Assembly: GCA_038323575.1 (NCBI GenBank)
Contig: JBBQHB010000011.1
Coordinates: 1 to 64,000 of the forward strand
DNA: 64,000 nt
Source: CAINVV01 sp038323575
GTDB lineage: Bacteria; Bacteroidota; Bacteroidia; Bacteroidales; Prolixibacteraceae
Direction of reading: 5' to 3'
Positions within the stretch are counted from its first letter, which is position 1, and the number at the start of each line of letters is the position of its first letter. Under the pieces are notes generated by a model. That model saw nothing but the letters and a program-made list of their open reading frames with translations. It ran no database searches and was not told where the DNA came from. A program made the position numbers and the translations under genes. Below, in pieces: positions 54,101 through 62,342 of this stretch.

Positions 54101-57100
54101 TTTCAGCCACCGAATGGATCCTGCTGATGAACATGCACCACATCATAACTGACGGTTGGTCTGTAAAGATTTTACTGGATGAACTGGGGTTGATTTATAC
54201 TGCGCTCATTCAAAAGAAACCTGTATCTCTCCCAGTTGTACCCGTCACTTACCCTGACTTTGCAAACTGGCAGAACAATTGGATGAAAGGAGATGATGCA
54301 AAGAAAGAACTCGGTTTCTGGATGAAAGAGTTAAGGGGAGCCCCGGATCTGCTGCAGCTTCCGTTAGATTTTCAGCGACCAAAAAATCAAACCTATGATG
54401 GCGATGAGGTAAACTTTATTCTCGACAGCAAGACAACTGAACAACTACTGGAATTCAGTAAGCAGCACAACGGCAGTCTTTTTGTAGCACTGTTAAGCGT
54501 GTTTAATTCACTAATTACCAGATATGCATCACAGGAGGAATTTCTGATCGGCATTCCTATTGCCGGCAGGTTATTTGAAGAGCAAGAGTCAATGGTTGGC
54601 ATACTGATCAATAACTTTCCGATCCGGATCACTCCGTTGGACAACATGACCTTTCCGGAAATGTTTGAGCACACCAGGAAAAAATTCTTTCTTGCGTACG
54701 ACAACCAGAAACTGCCCATCGACCGGATTGTTGAAGAGCTCAAGGTTGCGAGAACCCCTAACATCTCCCCGCTTTTCCAGGTCATGTTCAATTTGCTGGA
54801 CATGTTTGACGAAGAAATATCCCTTGCAGATGCCAAAATGGAGATGATAGACAAACGGCGGCACATCGCGCAGTTTGATCTTTCACTGCACATTTATGAA
54901 ACGAAAAAGAGCCTCAATTGCGTTTTGGAGTACAACACCAATCTTTTTAAAAGGAGTCGCATTGAAAGGATGGCCGGTCACTTTCAGAATCTGGTCTCGG
55001 ATCTGATGCAGAATCCCGATCAAAATATCAGGAAAATTCCAATTCTGACGGAAAAGGAGAAAAATCTGGTGCTCGGTGAATGGAATGCCACGACTGTTGA
55101 TTTTCCGCAGGATAAATGCATTTTTCAGCTTTTTGAAGAACAGATTCTGAAAACACCGGATTCTGTAGCCATCAGTGACGACCGCAAAAAAGTGACTTAT
55201 GCCGAATTAAATGTTAAAGCCAACAAATTGGCCAGGTACCTGCACCATTCAGGTGCAGTGGAGGGTTCACTGGTCGGCATCTGCATGGAGCGGAGCACCG
55301 ATCTGTTGGTTGCCTTACTCGCCGTCCAGAAGGCAGGATGCACCTATATCCCGCTGGATCCGATCTATCCTAAAGACAGGCTTGCACTGATTATTGAGGA
55401 TGGTAACCCGGCAGCGATGCTGACAGAAAGAAAGTTGCTGGAAAATTTACCGGAAACGGCTGCCAAAAATATTTTCATGGAGGAACCTGAAGCCTGGCAG
55501 AACGAATCAGGAGAGAATACAAATTTCAATGTTACACCGGATACCGTAGCCTATCTCATTTATACTTCAGGATCGACAGGAAAACCAAAAGGAGTGCAGA
55601 TACAGCACCGGGCCCTGGTAAATTTCATGCTGTCAATGGCCAGGCAGCCCGGTATAACCCCCGACGACGTGATGCTTGCAGTTACTACCATCTCTTTCGA
55701 CATTGCCGGACTGGAGATGTTTCTGCCCGTTATCAGCGGTGCTTCCATTTTTGTGGCCACCCAGGAGACTTCCATGAATCCGGATCTGCTGATTCAGAAA
55801 ATTGATGAGTGCAAGGCTACCATCCTGCAGGCAACTCCGGTTACCTTCAGGATGCTGAACTCAGCCGAATGGAGCGGAGCCAAAAACCTGAAAATACTTT
55901 GCGGCGGTGAAGCAATGTCCAAAGAACTGGCCTACGATCTGGTCAGGAAATGCGGCGAACTTTGGAACATGTACGGACCAACCGAGACAACAATATGGTC
56001 GACAGTTGAAAAAGTCGAAATTGATGAAAACGACAAAACAGGTTATGTCAATCTGGGAAAACCGATTGATAATACCTTTATTTATGTGTTAAACAGCGAA
56101 TTTCAGCCGGTACCAATAGGCTATCCGGGTGAATTGTTTATCGGTGGTGACGGTCTGGCCAAGGGTTATTTCAACCTGCCTGAGATGACCGACAGCAAGT
56201 TCCTTCCTGATCCGTTTGCAGGTATTCCCGGAGCCCGCATGTACCGCACGGGCGACCTGGTTCAGCAATTGGAAAACGGTAAGCTGGAATTTTTGAACAG
56301 GGTGGATTCACAGGTAAAAATACGCGGTTTCAGGATTGAACTGGGTGAAATAGAGTCTGCACTTGGACAGTATAGTTCCATCAGGGATAATGTTGTCATT
56401 GTGCGGGAAGACAATCCGGGCGACAAAAAGCTGGTGGCCTATCTCATTCAGAAAGATAATCAGGAAACTGATATAGCCGGGTTGCGCCAATTCCTCAAAA
56501 CCAAAATCCCGGATTATATGGTTCCGGTAGCCTATGTCTTTATTGAACTATTCCCGCTTACCCCTAACGGGAAAATCGACCGCAAAGCGCTGCCCTCCCC
56601 GCTTGAAGCTGAACCGCAGCAGGAAAAACCTTATGTGGAACCACAGACAGATACGGAAAGAAAGCTTGCTGAAATCTGGTCAGAAGTACTGAAAATCAAA
56701 CGCATCGGTACAGATGAAAACTTCTTCGAGATTGGCGGTCATTCCATGATTGCTGTCACACTTATGGTTAAAATCGAGAAAAATTTCGGAATGCGGTTGC
56801 CACTGGCTATCCTGTTCGACCACAGCACCATCCATGATATGGCTTTGATCATTGACCAAAAATCCGCACCGGTCAGCTGGGGCTCTTTGGTGCCAATCAG
56901 GTCGAAGGGGAGCAAAAAACCGCTTTACCTGGTACATGGAGCCGGTCTTAACCTCTTGTTGTACACAACGATCGTTTCACATCTCGATCCGGATCAGCCG
57001 GTTTTCGGACTTCAGGCAAAAGGCCTTGACGGTGAGGACGAACCGCTTGATACCATCGAAGCAATCGCCGCTTATTACAACTCGGAGATACGTAAAGTAG

Positions 57101-57714
57101 ACAAAAGCGGTTCTTATGCACTGGCCGGTTTTTCAATGGGCGGTCAGCTTGCTTACGAAATGGCCAGGCAGTTGGTCGAAGCAGGCCAGAAAGTTAGTTT
57201 TTTGGGTGTATTTGATACGGTATCCGAGAACGTATCAGATCTGCATATTCCATTTTTCAAACGACATTACCTCAGGATAAACAGGTTGTTCAACCAGATT
57301 ATCTGGATAATCAAAACTTTCCTGAAAATGCCGGCCAATAAAAAATCGGAATTCGTTTCACTGAAATGGCAATCGCTCAAGAAGAGAATTACCAAAGACG
57401 ATTACGAAATCAAACCGGAAGGAGTTTCAGTTGGAAAACAAAGTGAATTGCCCAAATACCTGCACAAAGTTCACAAAGCTAATTCCGATGCATTGGAGAA
57501 ATACATCCTTCCGCCATATCCGGGAAGGTTACATTTATTCAGGGCCACAGATCAGAAATTCTATATCAAAGATCCTGTAAATTACGGATGGGATGAATAT
57601 GTGAAGGAGATGGTTATACTGCATATCCCCGGCGAACACTCCACCATTTTTGCACCGCCGAACGACAAAATGTTTGCAGACGCATTGCAGGAATGTCTGG
57701 ATAAAAGAGACTAA
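51136..57714 (+). CDS. two-module non-ribosomal peptide synthetase with thioesterase
   Basis: 2192 residues. Order: a C-terminal half of a condensation domain (about 10-235, QKYWNDELAMAPGMVQLP, no HHxxxDG); adenylation A1 (about 275-765, YTSGSTGKPKG at 413); carrier T1 (FELGGNSL, Ser807); condensation C2 (MHHIITDG, His1001-His1002); adenylation A2 (about 1335-1830, YTSGSTGKPKG at 1476); carrier T2 (EIGGHSM, Ser1870); type I thioesterase (AGFSMGG, Ser2000). Read by eye against GrsA, the ten-residue code is D-I-L-Q-L-G-M-I-W-K for A2, close to known glycine codes, and D-I-L-Q-I-G-S-I-Y-K for A1, not recognised. It should make a dipeptide, or an acylated dipeptide if a donor is used. The start may be ATG 51136 or 51151. 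Confidence 0.93.
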   Translation: MLLRDMHNQPTSDPILQQKYWNDELAMAPGMVQLPTDFSRSQNSAFEGNAYHFTISTKFLVKAGVQEKSLFGLRETLLAAFGILLYRYSAQEDFVVGVVLEDGQKSDTSSTKDKLVEQLPIRLQFQDTTTFAEISETIKRKVTTADAYSDSFKKLFGSSRPESIYNVLFEYGPKRSAVTEKNVNFDLSLFVLEGIESSECILTYDTRLFAAESIERLAGHFQTILGAIPENENLPVLKLPLLTGQEKNQILVEWNNTTTTLPKDRCIHHRFEEQAAKTPKAVAVVYENKELTYATLNAAANRLARYLVSQGAGEDKYVALFVNRGLDMITGLLAISKTGATYLPLDPIYPKARLSLIVDDAKPVIFLTQKSLTEKMPDTTAFIIFLDDRYAYRNQSSGNLAFGNAQKPAYLLYTSGSTGKPKGVPITQHAVVNLVNSMIKLLEFKVQDILLAVTTISFDIAELEMYMPLFTGATLVIATQATAADVDLLADKIEQCNATVLQATPVTFKMLMINSWKGKKDLKLIIGGEALSKELVRELLPVSAGVWNSYGPTETAIYSVVRHNSPEDTIGEGYVPIGRPIDNTTLYVLNKQLIPVPIGIPGELYIGGDAVSPGYLNLPEMTDERFIPNPFGTNPDDKIYKTGDLVQYFPDGNLVFLNRVDTQVKIRGFRIELGEIESAISQFEGIKDNVVIVREDIPGDKKLVAYFIPKEKSEPDLTELRKFLYTKLPDYMVPASFMKMEQFPVTLNGKVDRKALPEPIEIKSHVTAGYVEPKTKTEITLSEIWSEILKSEHIGSTDNFFELGGNSLVATILISRIKKNLGIHLPLRTIFEKQTIELIAAEIERQITAKTESDSGSNIVHIDSHANMFPLSPGQKRLWFVENFEPGGRAYNMPFDYSIKGELDPAILEKSIGELLKRHGSLRTIIPSFEGEPVQKILEPYSFSLAVEDLEYLTGKDKQISAEQFSKDNEMHLFDLDTGPLFICKLLKLSATEWILLMNMHHIITDGWSVKILLDELGLIYTALIQKKPVSLPVVPVTYPDFANWQNNWMKGDDAKKELGFWMKELRGAPDLLQLPLDFQRPKNQTYDGDEVNFILDSKTTEQLLEFSKQHNGSLFVALLSVFNSLITRYASQEEFLIGIPIAGRLFEEQESMVGILINNFPIRITPLDNMTFPEMFEHTRKKFFLAYDNQKLPIDRIVEELKVARTPNISPLFQVMFNLLDMFDEEISLADAKMEMIDKRRHIAQFDLSLHIYETKKSLNCVLEYNTNLFKRSRIERMAGHFQNLVSDLMQNPDQNIRKIPILTEKEKNLVLGEWNATTVDFPQDKCIFQLFEEQILKTPDSVAISDDRKKVTYAELNVKANKLARYLHHSGAVEGSLVGICMERSTDLLVALLAVQKAGCTYIPLDPIYPKDRLALIIEDGNPAAMLTERKLLENLPETAAKNIFMEEPEAWQNESGENTNFNVTPDTVAYLIYTSGSTGKPKGVQIQHRALVNFMLSMARQPGITPDDVMLAVTTISFDIAGLEMFLPVISGASIFVATQETSMNPDLLIQKIDECKATILQATPVTFRMLNSAEWSGAKNLKILCGGEAMSKELAYDLVRKCGELWNMYGPTETTIWSTVEKVEIDENDKTGYVNLGKPIDNTFIYVLNSEFQPVPIGYPGELFIGGDGLAKGYFNLPEMTDSKFLPDPFAGIPGARMYRTGDLVQQLENGKLEFLNRVDSQVKIRGFRIELGEIESALGQYSSIRDNVVIVREDNPGDKKLVAYLIQKDNQETDIAGLRQFLKTKIPDYMVPVAYVFIELFPLTPNGKIDRKALPSPLEAEPQQEKPYVEPQTDTERKLAEIWSEVLKIKRIGTDENFFEIGGHSMIAVTLMVKIEKNFGMRLPLAILFDHSTIHDMALIIDQKSAPVSWGSLVPIRSKGSKKPLYLVHGAGLNLLLYTTIVSHLDPDQPVFGLQAKGLDGEDEPLDTIEAIAAYYNSEIRKVDKSGSYALAGFSMGGQLAYEMARQLVEAGQKVSFLGVFDTVSENVSDLHIPFFKRHYLRINRLFNQIIWIIKTFLKMPANKKSEFVSLKWQSLKKRITKDDYEIKPEGVSVGKQSELPKYLHKVHKANSDALEKYILPPYPGRLHLFRATDQKFYIKDPVNYGWDEYVKEMVILHIPGEHSTIFAPPNDKMFADALQECLDKRD

Positions 57715-57735
57715 AATGGAGTTTCCCCTTGAAAA

Positions 57736-58443
57736 TCAAATATTTCTGTAGATATAAGCGCCTTCCAGATAATAAATATCAAGTTCTTTAATCGGTATGT
57801 ATTTGATTTTTTCAAATGCGTACTTTTCAATAACATATTTATGTAAGGCATTGACGTAAACAATCAGGATTTTACGCGGATGGGTTTCCAGCGATTTGGT
57901 TATATTTTGCATTACCTTATTCAGAATAAAGGCGTCGAAAGGATTAAAAAAGTAAAAGCAATCTGCATTTTCCGGTATTTCAAATTGTGCGGCGTCAGCA
58001 TTTACAATTTCAAAGTTCATTTTCACCCTGTTTTGATCTGAAAATTTTTTCAGGTTCGTCTGAGCTGTTTGAGCAAGTTTCGGCGAATATTCCACCCCGA
58101 TTTGCTTCCTGAATCCAAGTCTGGCAGCATAAACCAGTGATAAACCCTTGCCGCATCCCATATCGACTATAGTGCTTTCCTGGTAAGGCCAGTCAACGTT
58201 GTTAAATAACTTCCTGAATATTTTTTCGCTGGAGGCCTCATATTTGGTCGCGTGTATCCTTAATTCCGCCGAACCATCCATCTCTTCAACCTGAACCTGA
58301 TCCAGGAAGTCGAATTTTCTGTATTTGTAACGCTGAAAATATCGTCTGGGAAACAACAACAGAGAGCCAATAATTCCTCTTCCGCGCAAACTTAAACCTA
58401 TTTTCTGAAGGTGTCTTTTGATATTGTCAATTTTTGTTCTCAT
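57736..58443 (-). CDS. class I SAM-dependent methyltransferase-like protein
   Basis: About 235 residues. The SAM-binding motif I is STIVDMGCGKGLSLVYAARLG, followed by an acidic residue at the end of strand 2 (QIGVEYSPKLA), and motif IV is DCFYFFNPFDAFI. It lies on the minus strand between the peptide synthetase and a glycosyltransferase that runs the other way, so it is a separate transcription unit within the locus. It may methylate a sugar or a peptide, but the substrate is not visible. The start ATG 58443 is preferred; an upstream ATG would add a hydrophobic, Cys-rich extension of doubtful significance. Confidence 0.8.
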   Translation of the reverse strand: MRTKIDNIKRHLQKIGLSLRGRGIIGSLLLFPRRYFQRYKYRKFDFLDQVQVEEMDGSAELRIHATKYEASSEKIFRKLFNNVDWPYQESTIVDMGCGKGLSLVYAARLGFRKQIGVEYSPKLAQTAQTNLKKFSDQNRVKMNFEIVNADAAQFEIPENADCFYFFNPFDAFILNKVMQNITKSLETHPRKILIVYVNALHKYVIEKYAFEKIKYIPIKELDIYYLEGAYIYRNI

Positions 58444-58587
58444 GTAATTTTCTTTCACGGCGAAAAATACAAAAAAACAAGATCGTTTTTTCACCGCACA
58501 AATTGTTCCTTGCAGATAGTGTTAAATAGAAAGAACAATTCAATATCTTCGGATGTTATCTGATTTTACAGCTATATTTGAATAACT

Positions 58588-59778
58588 ATGGCAGCATTAA
58601 CAATTGCATTCTGGTTTTTTTTCTTTGTGGTTTTTTACACCTATCTGGGCTATGGAATCCTGCTCTATTTAATCGTTAAAATCCGCAGGATAAGTGGAAT
58701 CTGCAAGAATAGAATAGAAAATGCGGATTACGAACCGGATGTAACCTTGTTCATCGCTGCTTACAATGAAAAGGATTTTGTTGCCGAAAAAATCCGGAAC
58801 TCACGCGAATTAGACTATCCGCCCGAAAAATTGCACATGGTTTGGGTTACCGACGGATCTGATGACGGGACACCGGAGGAGTTGAAAAAATTTGAAGGAG
58901 TAGAGGTTCACCATTTGCCGCAGCGCAGCGGAAAGATCGGTGCTATGAACCGCGGGATGCAGTTTGTGAAAACACCGGTAGTGGTATTCTGCGATGCAAA
59001 TACACTGCTTGGAAAGGAATCCATACGCCGGATTGTCCGGCTTTTCAGCGACCCGAAGGTTGGCTGTGTATCGGGAGAAAAACGGATATTCAGCAAGGAT
59101 ACGGATACCGCAGCTGGTGCCGGAGAAGGGTTGTACTGGAAATATGAATCCACCTTAAAAAAATGGGATGCCGAACTTTACTCAGTCGTTGGCGCGGCAG
59201 GTGAATTATTTGCTATACGTACCGGGCTTTACCAGGAAGTTGAGCGGGATACCCTGCTGGATGATTTTATCATTTCATTGCGGGTGGCTCAAAAAGGATT
59301 TACCATCCAATATGATCCGGAAGCTTATGCCATCGAAACCGCTTCAGCCAATGTTAAAGAGGAACTGAAACGGAAAATCAGGATATCTGCCGGCGGCATC
59401 CAGTCGGTCGTGAGGTTGGGTTCCCTGTTGAATTTCTTCAGGTATGGCACCTTGTCCTTCCAATATATTTCTCACCGGGTTCTGCGTTGGACACTTGCTC
59501 CCTTCTCCTTACTGCTTATGTTGCCGGTCGGATTGGCATTGGCCTTGGAAAATGGTATTTTTACCACAGCATTTTATGCCGTATTGTTCTGGTTACAGGT
59601 ACTTTTTTACATGGCAGCTCTTTTGGGCTGGTATCTCGAAAACAAATCAATCAGGCTGAAAATATTGTTTGTACCCTATTATTTTTTCATCATGAACCTT
59701 TCTGTTTTTCTCGGATTGAAGCGATATCTGAAAGGTTCTCAAACAGTTAACTGGGAACGTGCCAAACGTGGAAAATAG
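58588..59778 (+). CDS. membrane GT2 glycosyltransferase
   Basis: A 396-residue protein with an N-terminal membrane helix (FWFFFFVVFYTYLGYGILLYL). The GT-A domain holds TLFIAAYNEKDFVAEKI, VWVTDGSDDGTPEEL, FCDANTLLG (DxD-type) and LLDDFIISLR, and two or three C-terminal helices follow. In place of QxxRW it has KRKIRISAGGIQS. It resembles the IcaA/HasA-like group but also single-sugar transferases. TATATTTG at 58573-58580 gives a -7 element only 8 bases upstream, so the transcript may have almost no leader. Its end overlaps the next gene by 20 bases. Confidence 0.85.
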   Translation: MAALTIAFWFFFFVVFYTYLGYGILLYLIVKIRRISGICKNRIENADYEPDVTLFIAAYNEKDFVAEKIRNSRELDYPPEKLHMVWVTDGSDDGTPEELKKFEGVEVHHLPQRSGKIGAMNRGMQFVKTPVVVFCDANTLLGKESIRRIVRLFSDPKVGCVSGEKRIFSKDTDTAAGAGEGLYWKYESTLKKWDAELYSVVGAAGELFAIRTGLYQEVERDTLLDDFIISLRVAQKGFTIQYDPEAYAIETASANVKEELKRKIRISAGGIQSVVRLGSLLNFFRYGTLSFQYISHRVLRWTLAPFSLLLMLPVGLALALENGIFTTAFYAVLFWLQVLFYMAALLGWYLENKSIRLKILFVPYYFFIMNLSVFLGLKRYLKGSQTVNWERAKRGK

Positions 59779-61489
59779 ACTACATAAATTTTCATTCAGA
59801 TATATCAGGTTCATACTTCTTGTGCTGTTAATCAATCATCCGGTTTGTTACGGTCAGAACAAAGGATATCTTATCACCGCTGATAAAGTGCTGGTAGATG
59901 CCTTAGATGCAGCCTACAGGCAGGTTCAGGCAGGTGACACGCTTTATTTTGCATCCGGAAACAGAAATTATCTTTATATCAAGAATTTTCAGGGAAAACC
60001 CGGCCTTCCTATCGTGATGGTTAACACGGGAGGAGAGGTAATCATAGATACAGATAATTATTACGGAATCTCCATCCAGAATTGCAGGTACATCAAATTC
60101 ACAGGCACCGGTTATGCCGGACAATTTTACGGATTCAAGATCAAACGGGTAACCAATGGTGCCGGAGTCGGAATCGGGTATCAGAGTTCCGACGTTGAAA
60201 TAGACCATGTATCCATCGAGAACACTATGATCGGCGGATTGTATGCCAAAACAGATCCCGATTGTAATTTGGCCGCAGTCAGGGGGGAATTTACCCAGTA
60301 CAATACGATCATCCACGACAATTACATTGCCAATACCGGCAATGAAGGATTGTATATCGGAAGCACGAAATATGACGGGCAAATAGTGAACTGTAATGGT
60401 AAAGATACCTTACTGATGCCCAGCCTGCTGGATGGTGTCAAAGTCTACAGCAACACCATAAAAAATGCCGGATACGATGGTATACAGGTTAGTTCTGCTT
60501 CAAGAAACTGCCAGATCTACGATAATACTATTATTTTTGACAGTCAGAAAGCGGTGGATACCCAGATGTCTGGAATCATCATCGGCGGAGGCACCAAATG
60601 CGATTGTTTCAACAATTACATCGCCCATGGAAACGGCGACGGTATCGAATGTCACGGGCTGGGTGGAACCAGGATTTTCAACAACATTATCGTGGATGCG
60701 GGTTTGAGTTACCTGCCAAATGATAAAACAAGGATGAAGCACGGCATTTTTGTGTCCGACGTTTCCGTACAGAAAGATTCTTCCTTTTACATCCTGAACA
60801 ACAACATTATCCATCCTAAATCGGAGGGAATCAGGTTCTCAAGTATTGTCAGCAAAGGGAACCACATATCAAATAATGTAATCATCAATCCCGGAAATTT
60901 TGATTATTACCAGAACGGAAACACCAAATTCAAAGGCAAAGACGCTTACATTATGTTTCAAAATACTGTGTCTCAGGCAACAATGACCAATAATTACCTG
61001 GCAAGAGATGGAAATTCTGCCGGGTTTATATCCAAAAATATGGATTTACCAGGTGATTTTATATTGGTTTATGGTTCGCCACTCATTGATGTTGCCAACA
61101 TCCTTCCAAAAGCAGCTGTAACATTTGATTTCCTGCACCATCCTCGTCCTTATGGGCCAAAATTGGATGCCGGAGCCTATGAATATGATCGCATATTCTC
61201 CTTTTCCGATATTATTGCAAATAAACCAGCAAATACCAGCTGGTTAATCCGGAACCCGGTTACCGACTTATTGCAGGTTTGTCTGAAAACGGAGTCAGAG
61301 GCAGATTTCACCACAGCCATCTATGATTTGCACGGTGCATTAGTTTCATCTTTAGGCAGATCCAGATCGGAGTTTGGAATCCGCATCTATGAAGTAAACG
61401 TATTCCCTCTGAAGGACGGAGTTTACATCTATTTAATCCGATCCGGTAAGTCCCTTTTCACCGGCAAGTTTATCAAGCTGACAAAATGA
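59759..61489 (+). CDS. secreted right-handed beta-helix protein with T9SS sorting domain
   Basis: About 576 residues from GTG 59759 (or GTG 59768). A signal peptide (FILLVLLINHPVCYGQ) is followed by a parallel beta-helix of the pectate-lyase-like type: DTLYFASGNRNYLYIKNF, ITNTGNEG-like turns and repeated asparagine ladders such as CDCFNNYIAHGNGDGIECHG. The last ~85 residues are a type IX secretion C-terminal domain (VTDLLQVCLKTESEADF to DGVYIYLIRSGKS). It is therefore exported through the outer membrane and probably attached to the surface. Sitting inside a polysaccharide locus, it may be a lyase, epimerase or binding protein for the product; no catalytic residues were identified. Its stop overlaps the transferase gene downstream. 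Confidence 0.88.
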   Translation: MPNVENRLHKFSFRYIRFILLVLLINHPVCYGQNKGYLITADKVLVDALDAAYRQVQAGDTLYFASGNRNYLYIKNFQGKPGLPIVMVNTGGEVIIDTDNYYGISIQNCRYIKFTGTGYAGQFYGFKIKRVTNGAGVGIGYQSSDVEIDHVSIENTMIGGLYAKTDPDCNLAAVRGEFTQYNTIIHDNYIANTGNEGLYIGSTKYDGQIVNCNGKDTLLMPSLLDGVKVYSNTIKNAGYDGIQVSSASRNCQIYDNTIIFDSQKAVDTQMSGIIIGGGTKCDCFNNYIAHGNGDGIECHGLGGTRIFNNIIVDAGLSYLPNDKTRMKHGIFVSDVSVQKDSSFYILNNNIIHPKSEGIRFSSIVSKGNHISNNVIINPGNFDYYQNGNTKFKGKDAYIMFQNTVSQATMTNNYLARDGNSAGFISKNMDLPGDFILVYGSPLIDVANILPKAAVTFDFLHHPRPYGPKLDAGAYEYDRIFSFSDIIANKPANTSWLIRNPVTDLLQVCLKTESEADFTTAIYDLHGALVSSLGRSRSEFGIRIYEVNVFPLKDGVYIYLIRSGKSLFTGKFIKLTK

Positions 61490-62160
61490 TCTGGGAAAAA
61501 AGCTTTGAAATACCGCCCATAAGTTCGGGTCAAAAAGTTTTGTTGGTTTACGGCAATGGAAAACAAGCAGATTTGGCACGGATAGATACCATCCTGAACC
61601 AGGAGGAGGTAGCCTATGCTCTAAGGATCAGGTCTGAAATCCAGCGAAACACCTGGATTTCGTGTCACATAACTTTGAGAATTATGCTGGGAGCATACCT
61701 GGAAACTGAACCTGCCAAAATAGTATTTATGAAAAACGGATTCGGAAAGCCCTTGGTGAAACAATCAACGCTCAACTTTAACATCAGCCATACAAACAGC
61801 GCTTTTTTACTTGGTTTTAATCCTAACGGAACAATTGGAGTCGACCTTGAACACTTATCCGGGAGCGAAGATTTGGCTTCATCGGCCGGTTACGCCTTTT
61901 CACCGGCTGAGACTGATTATTGCGGAGAGGAAATTTTAACTGATCATTTCCTGAAAATCTGGACCTTGAAAGAAGCTTACCTGAAAGCTGAAGGAGTGGG
62001 ATTGGCAGACAACCTCAAAACTGTCAATGTATATGGTGATATTAATAATGTAATCATTTCTAATCAATTAGACCAAAATACATTCCGCTGCCCGGAGGGT
62101 GAAACCGCCAGCATTGTCTGCAGGAATCTTCAGTGTATTTCCTATGTGTGGTTACAATAA
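61486..62160 (+). CDS. 4'-phosphopantetheinyl transferase (Sfp type)
   Basis: A 224-residue Sfp-like enzyme. The metal-binding motifs are TIGVDLEHLSGSED and FLKIWTLKEAYLKAEGVGL, and NFNISHTNSAFLLGF precedes them, in the order expected for the family. It converts apo carrier proteins to holo form using CoA. The two T domains of the peptide synthetase (Ser807, Ser1870) are 4-8 kb upstream on the same strand and are the obvious targets. It overlaps the preceding gene by four bases, so it is co-translated with the beta-helix protein. Confidence 0.93.
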   Translation: MIWEKSFEIPPISSGQKVLLVYGNGKQADLARIDTILNQEEVAYALRIRSEIQRNTWISCHITLRIMLGAYLETEPAKIVFMKNGFGKPLVKQSTLNFNISHTNSAFLLGFNPNGTIGVDLEHLSGSEDLASSAGYAFSPAETDYCGEEILTDHFLKIWTLKEAYLKAEGVGLADNLKTVNVYGDINNVIISNQLDQNTFRCPEGETASIVCRNLQCISYVWLQ

Positions 62161-62342
62161 TTTTCCGTCAGATTAAATACGGATACGGGTCAAAATAGTT
62201 GAACATAAAGGCTATTAATTTGTTAGATTCACAGCAGCTTATTCAATCCTTCAGCTTCAGCATGAGATTGATGTAAATTCCCGATTATTTGGATCTCAGT
62301 AAGAAATCAAACACATACGATAATTATCTAAAATATTAAAAT

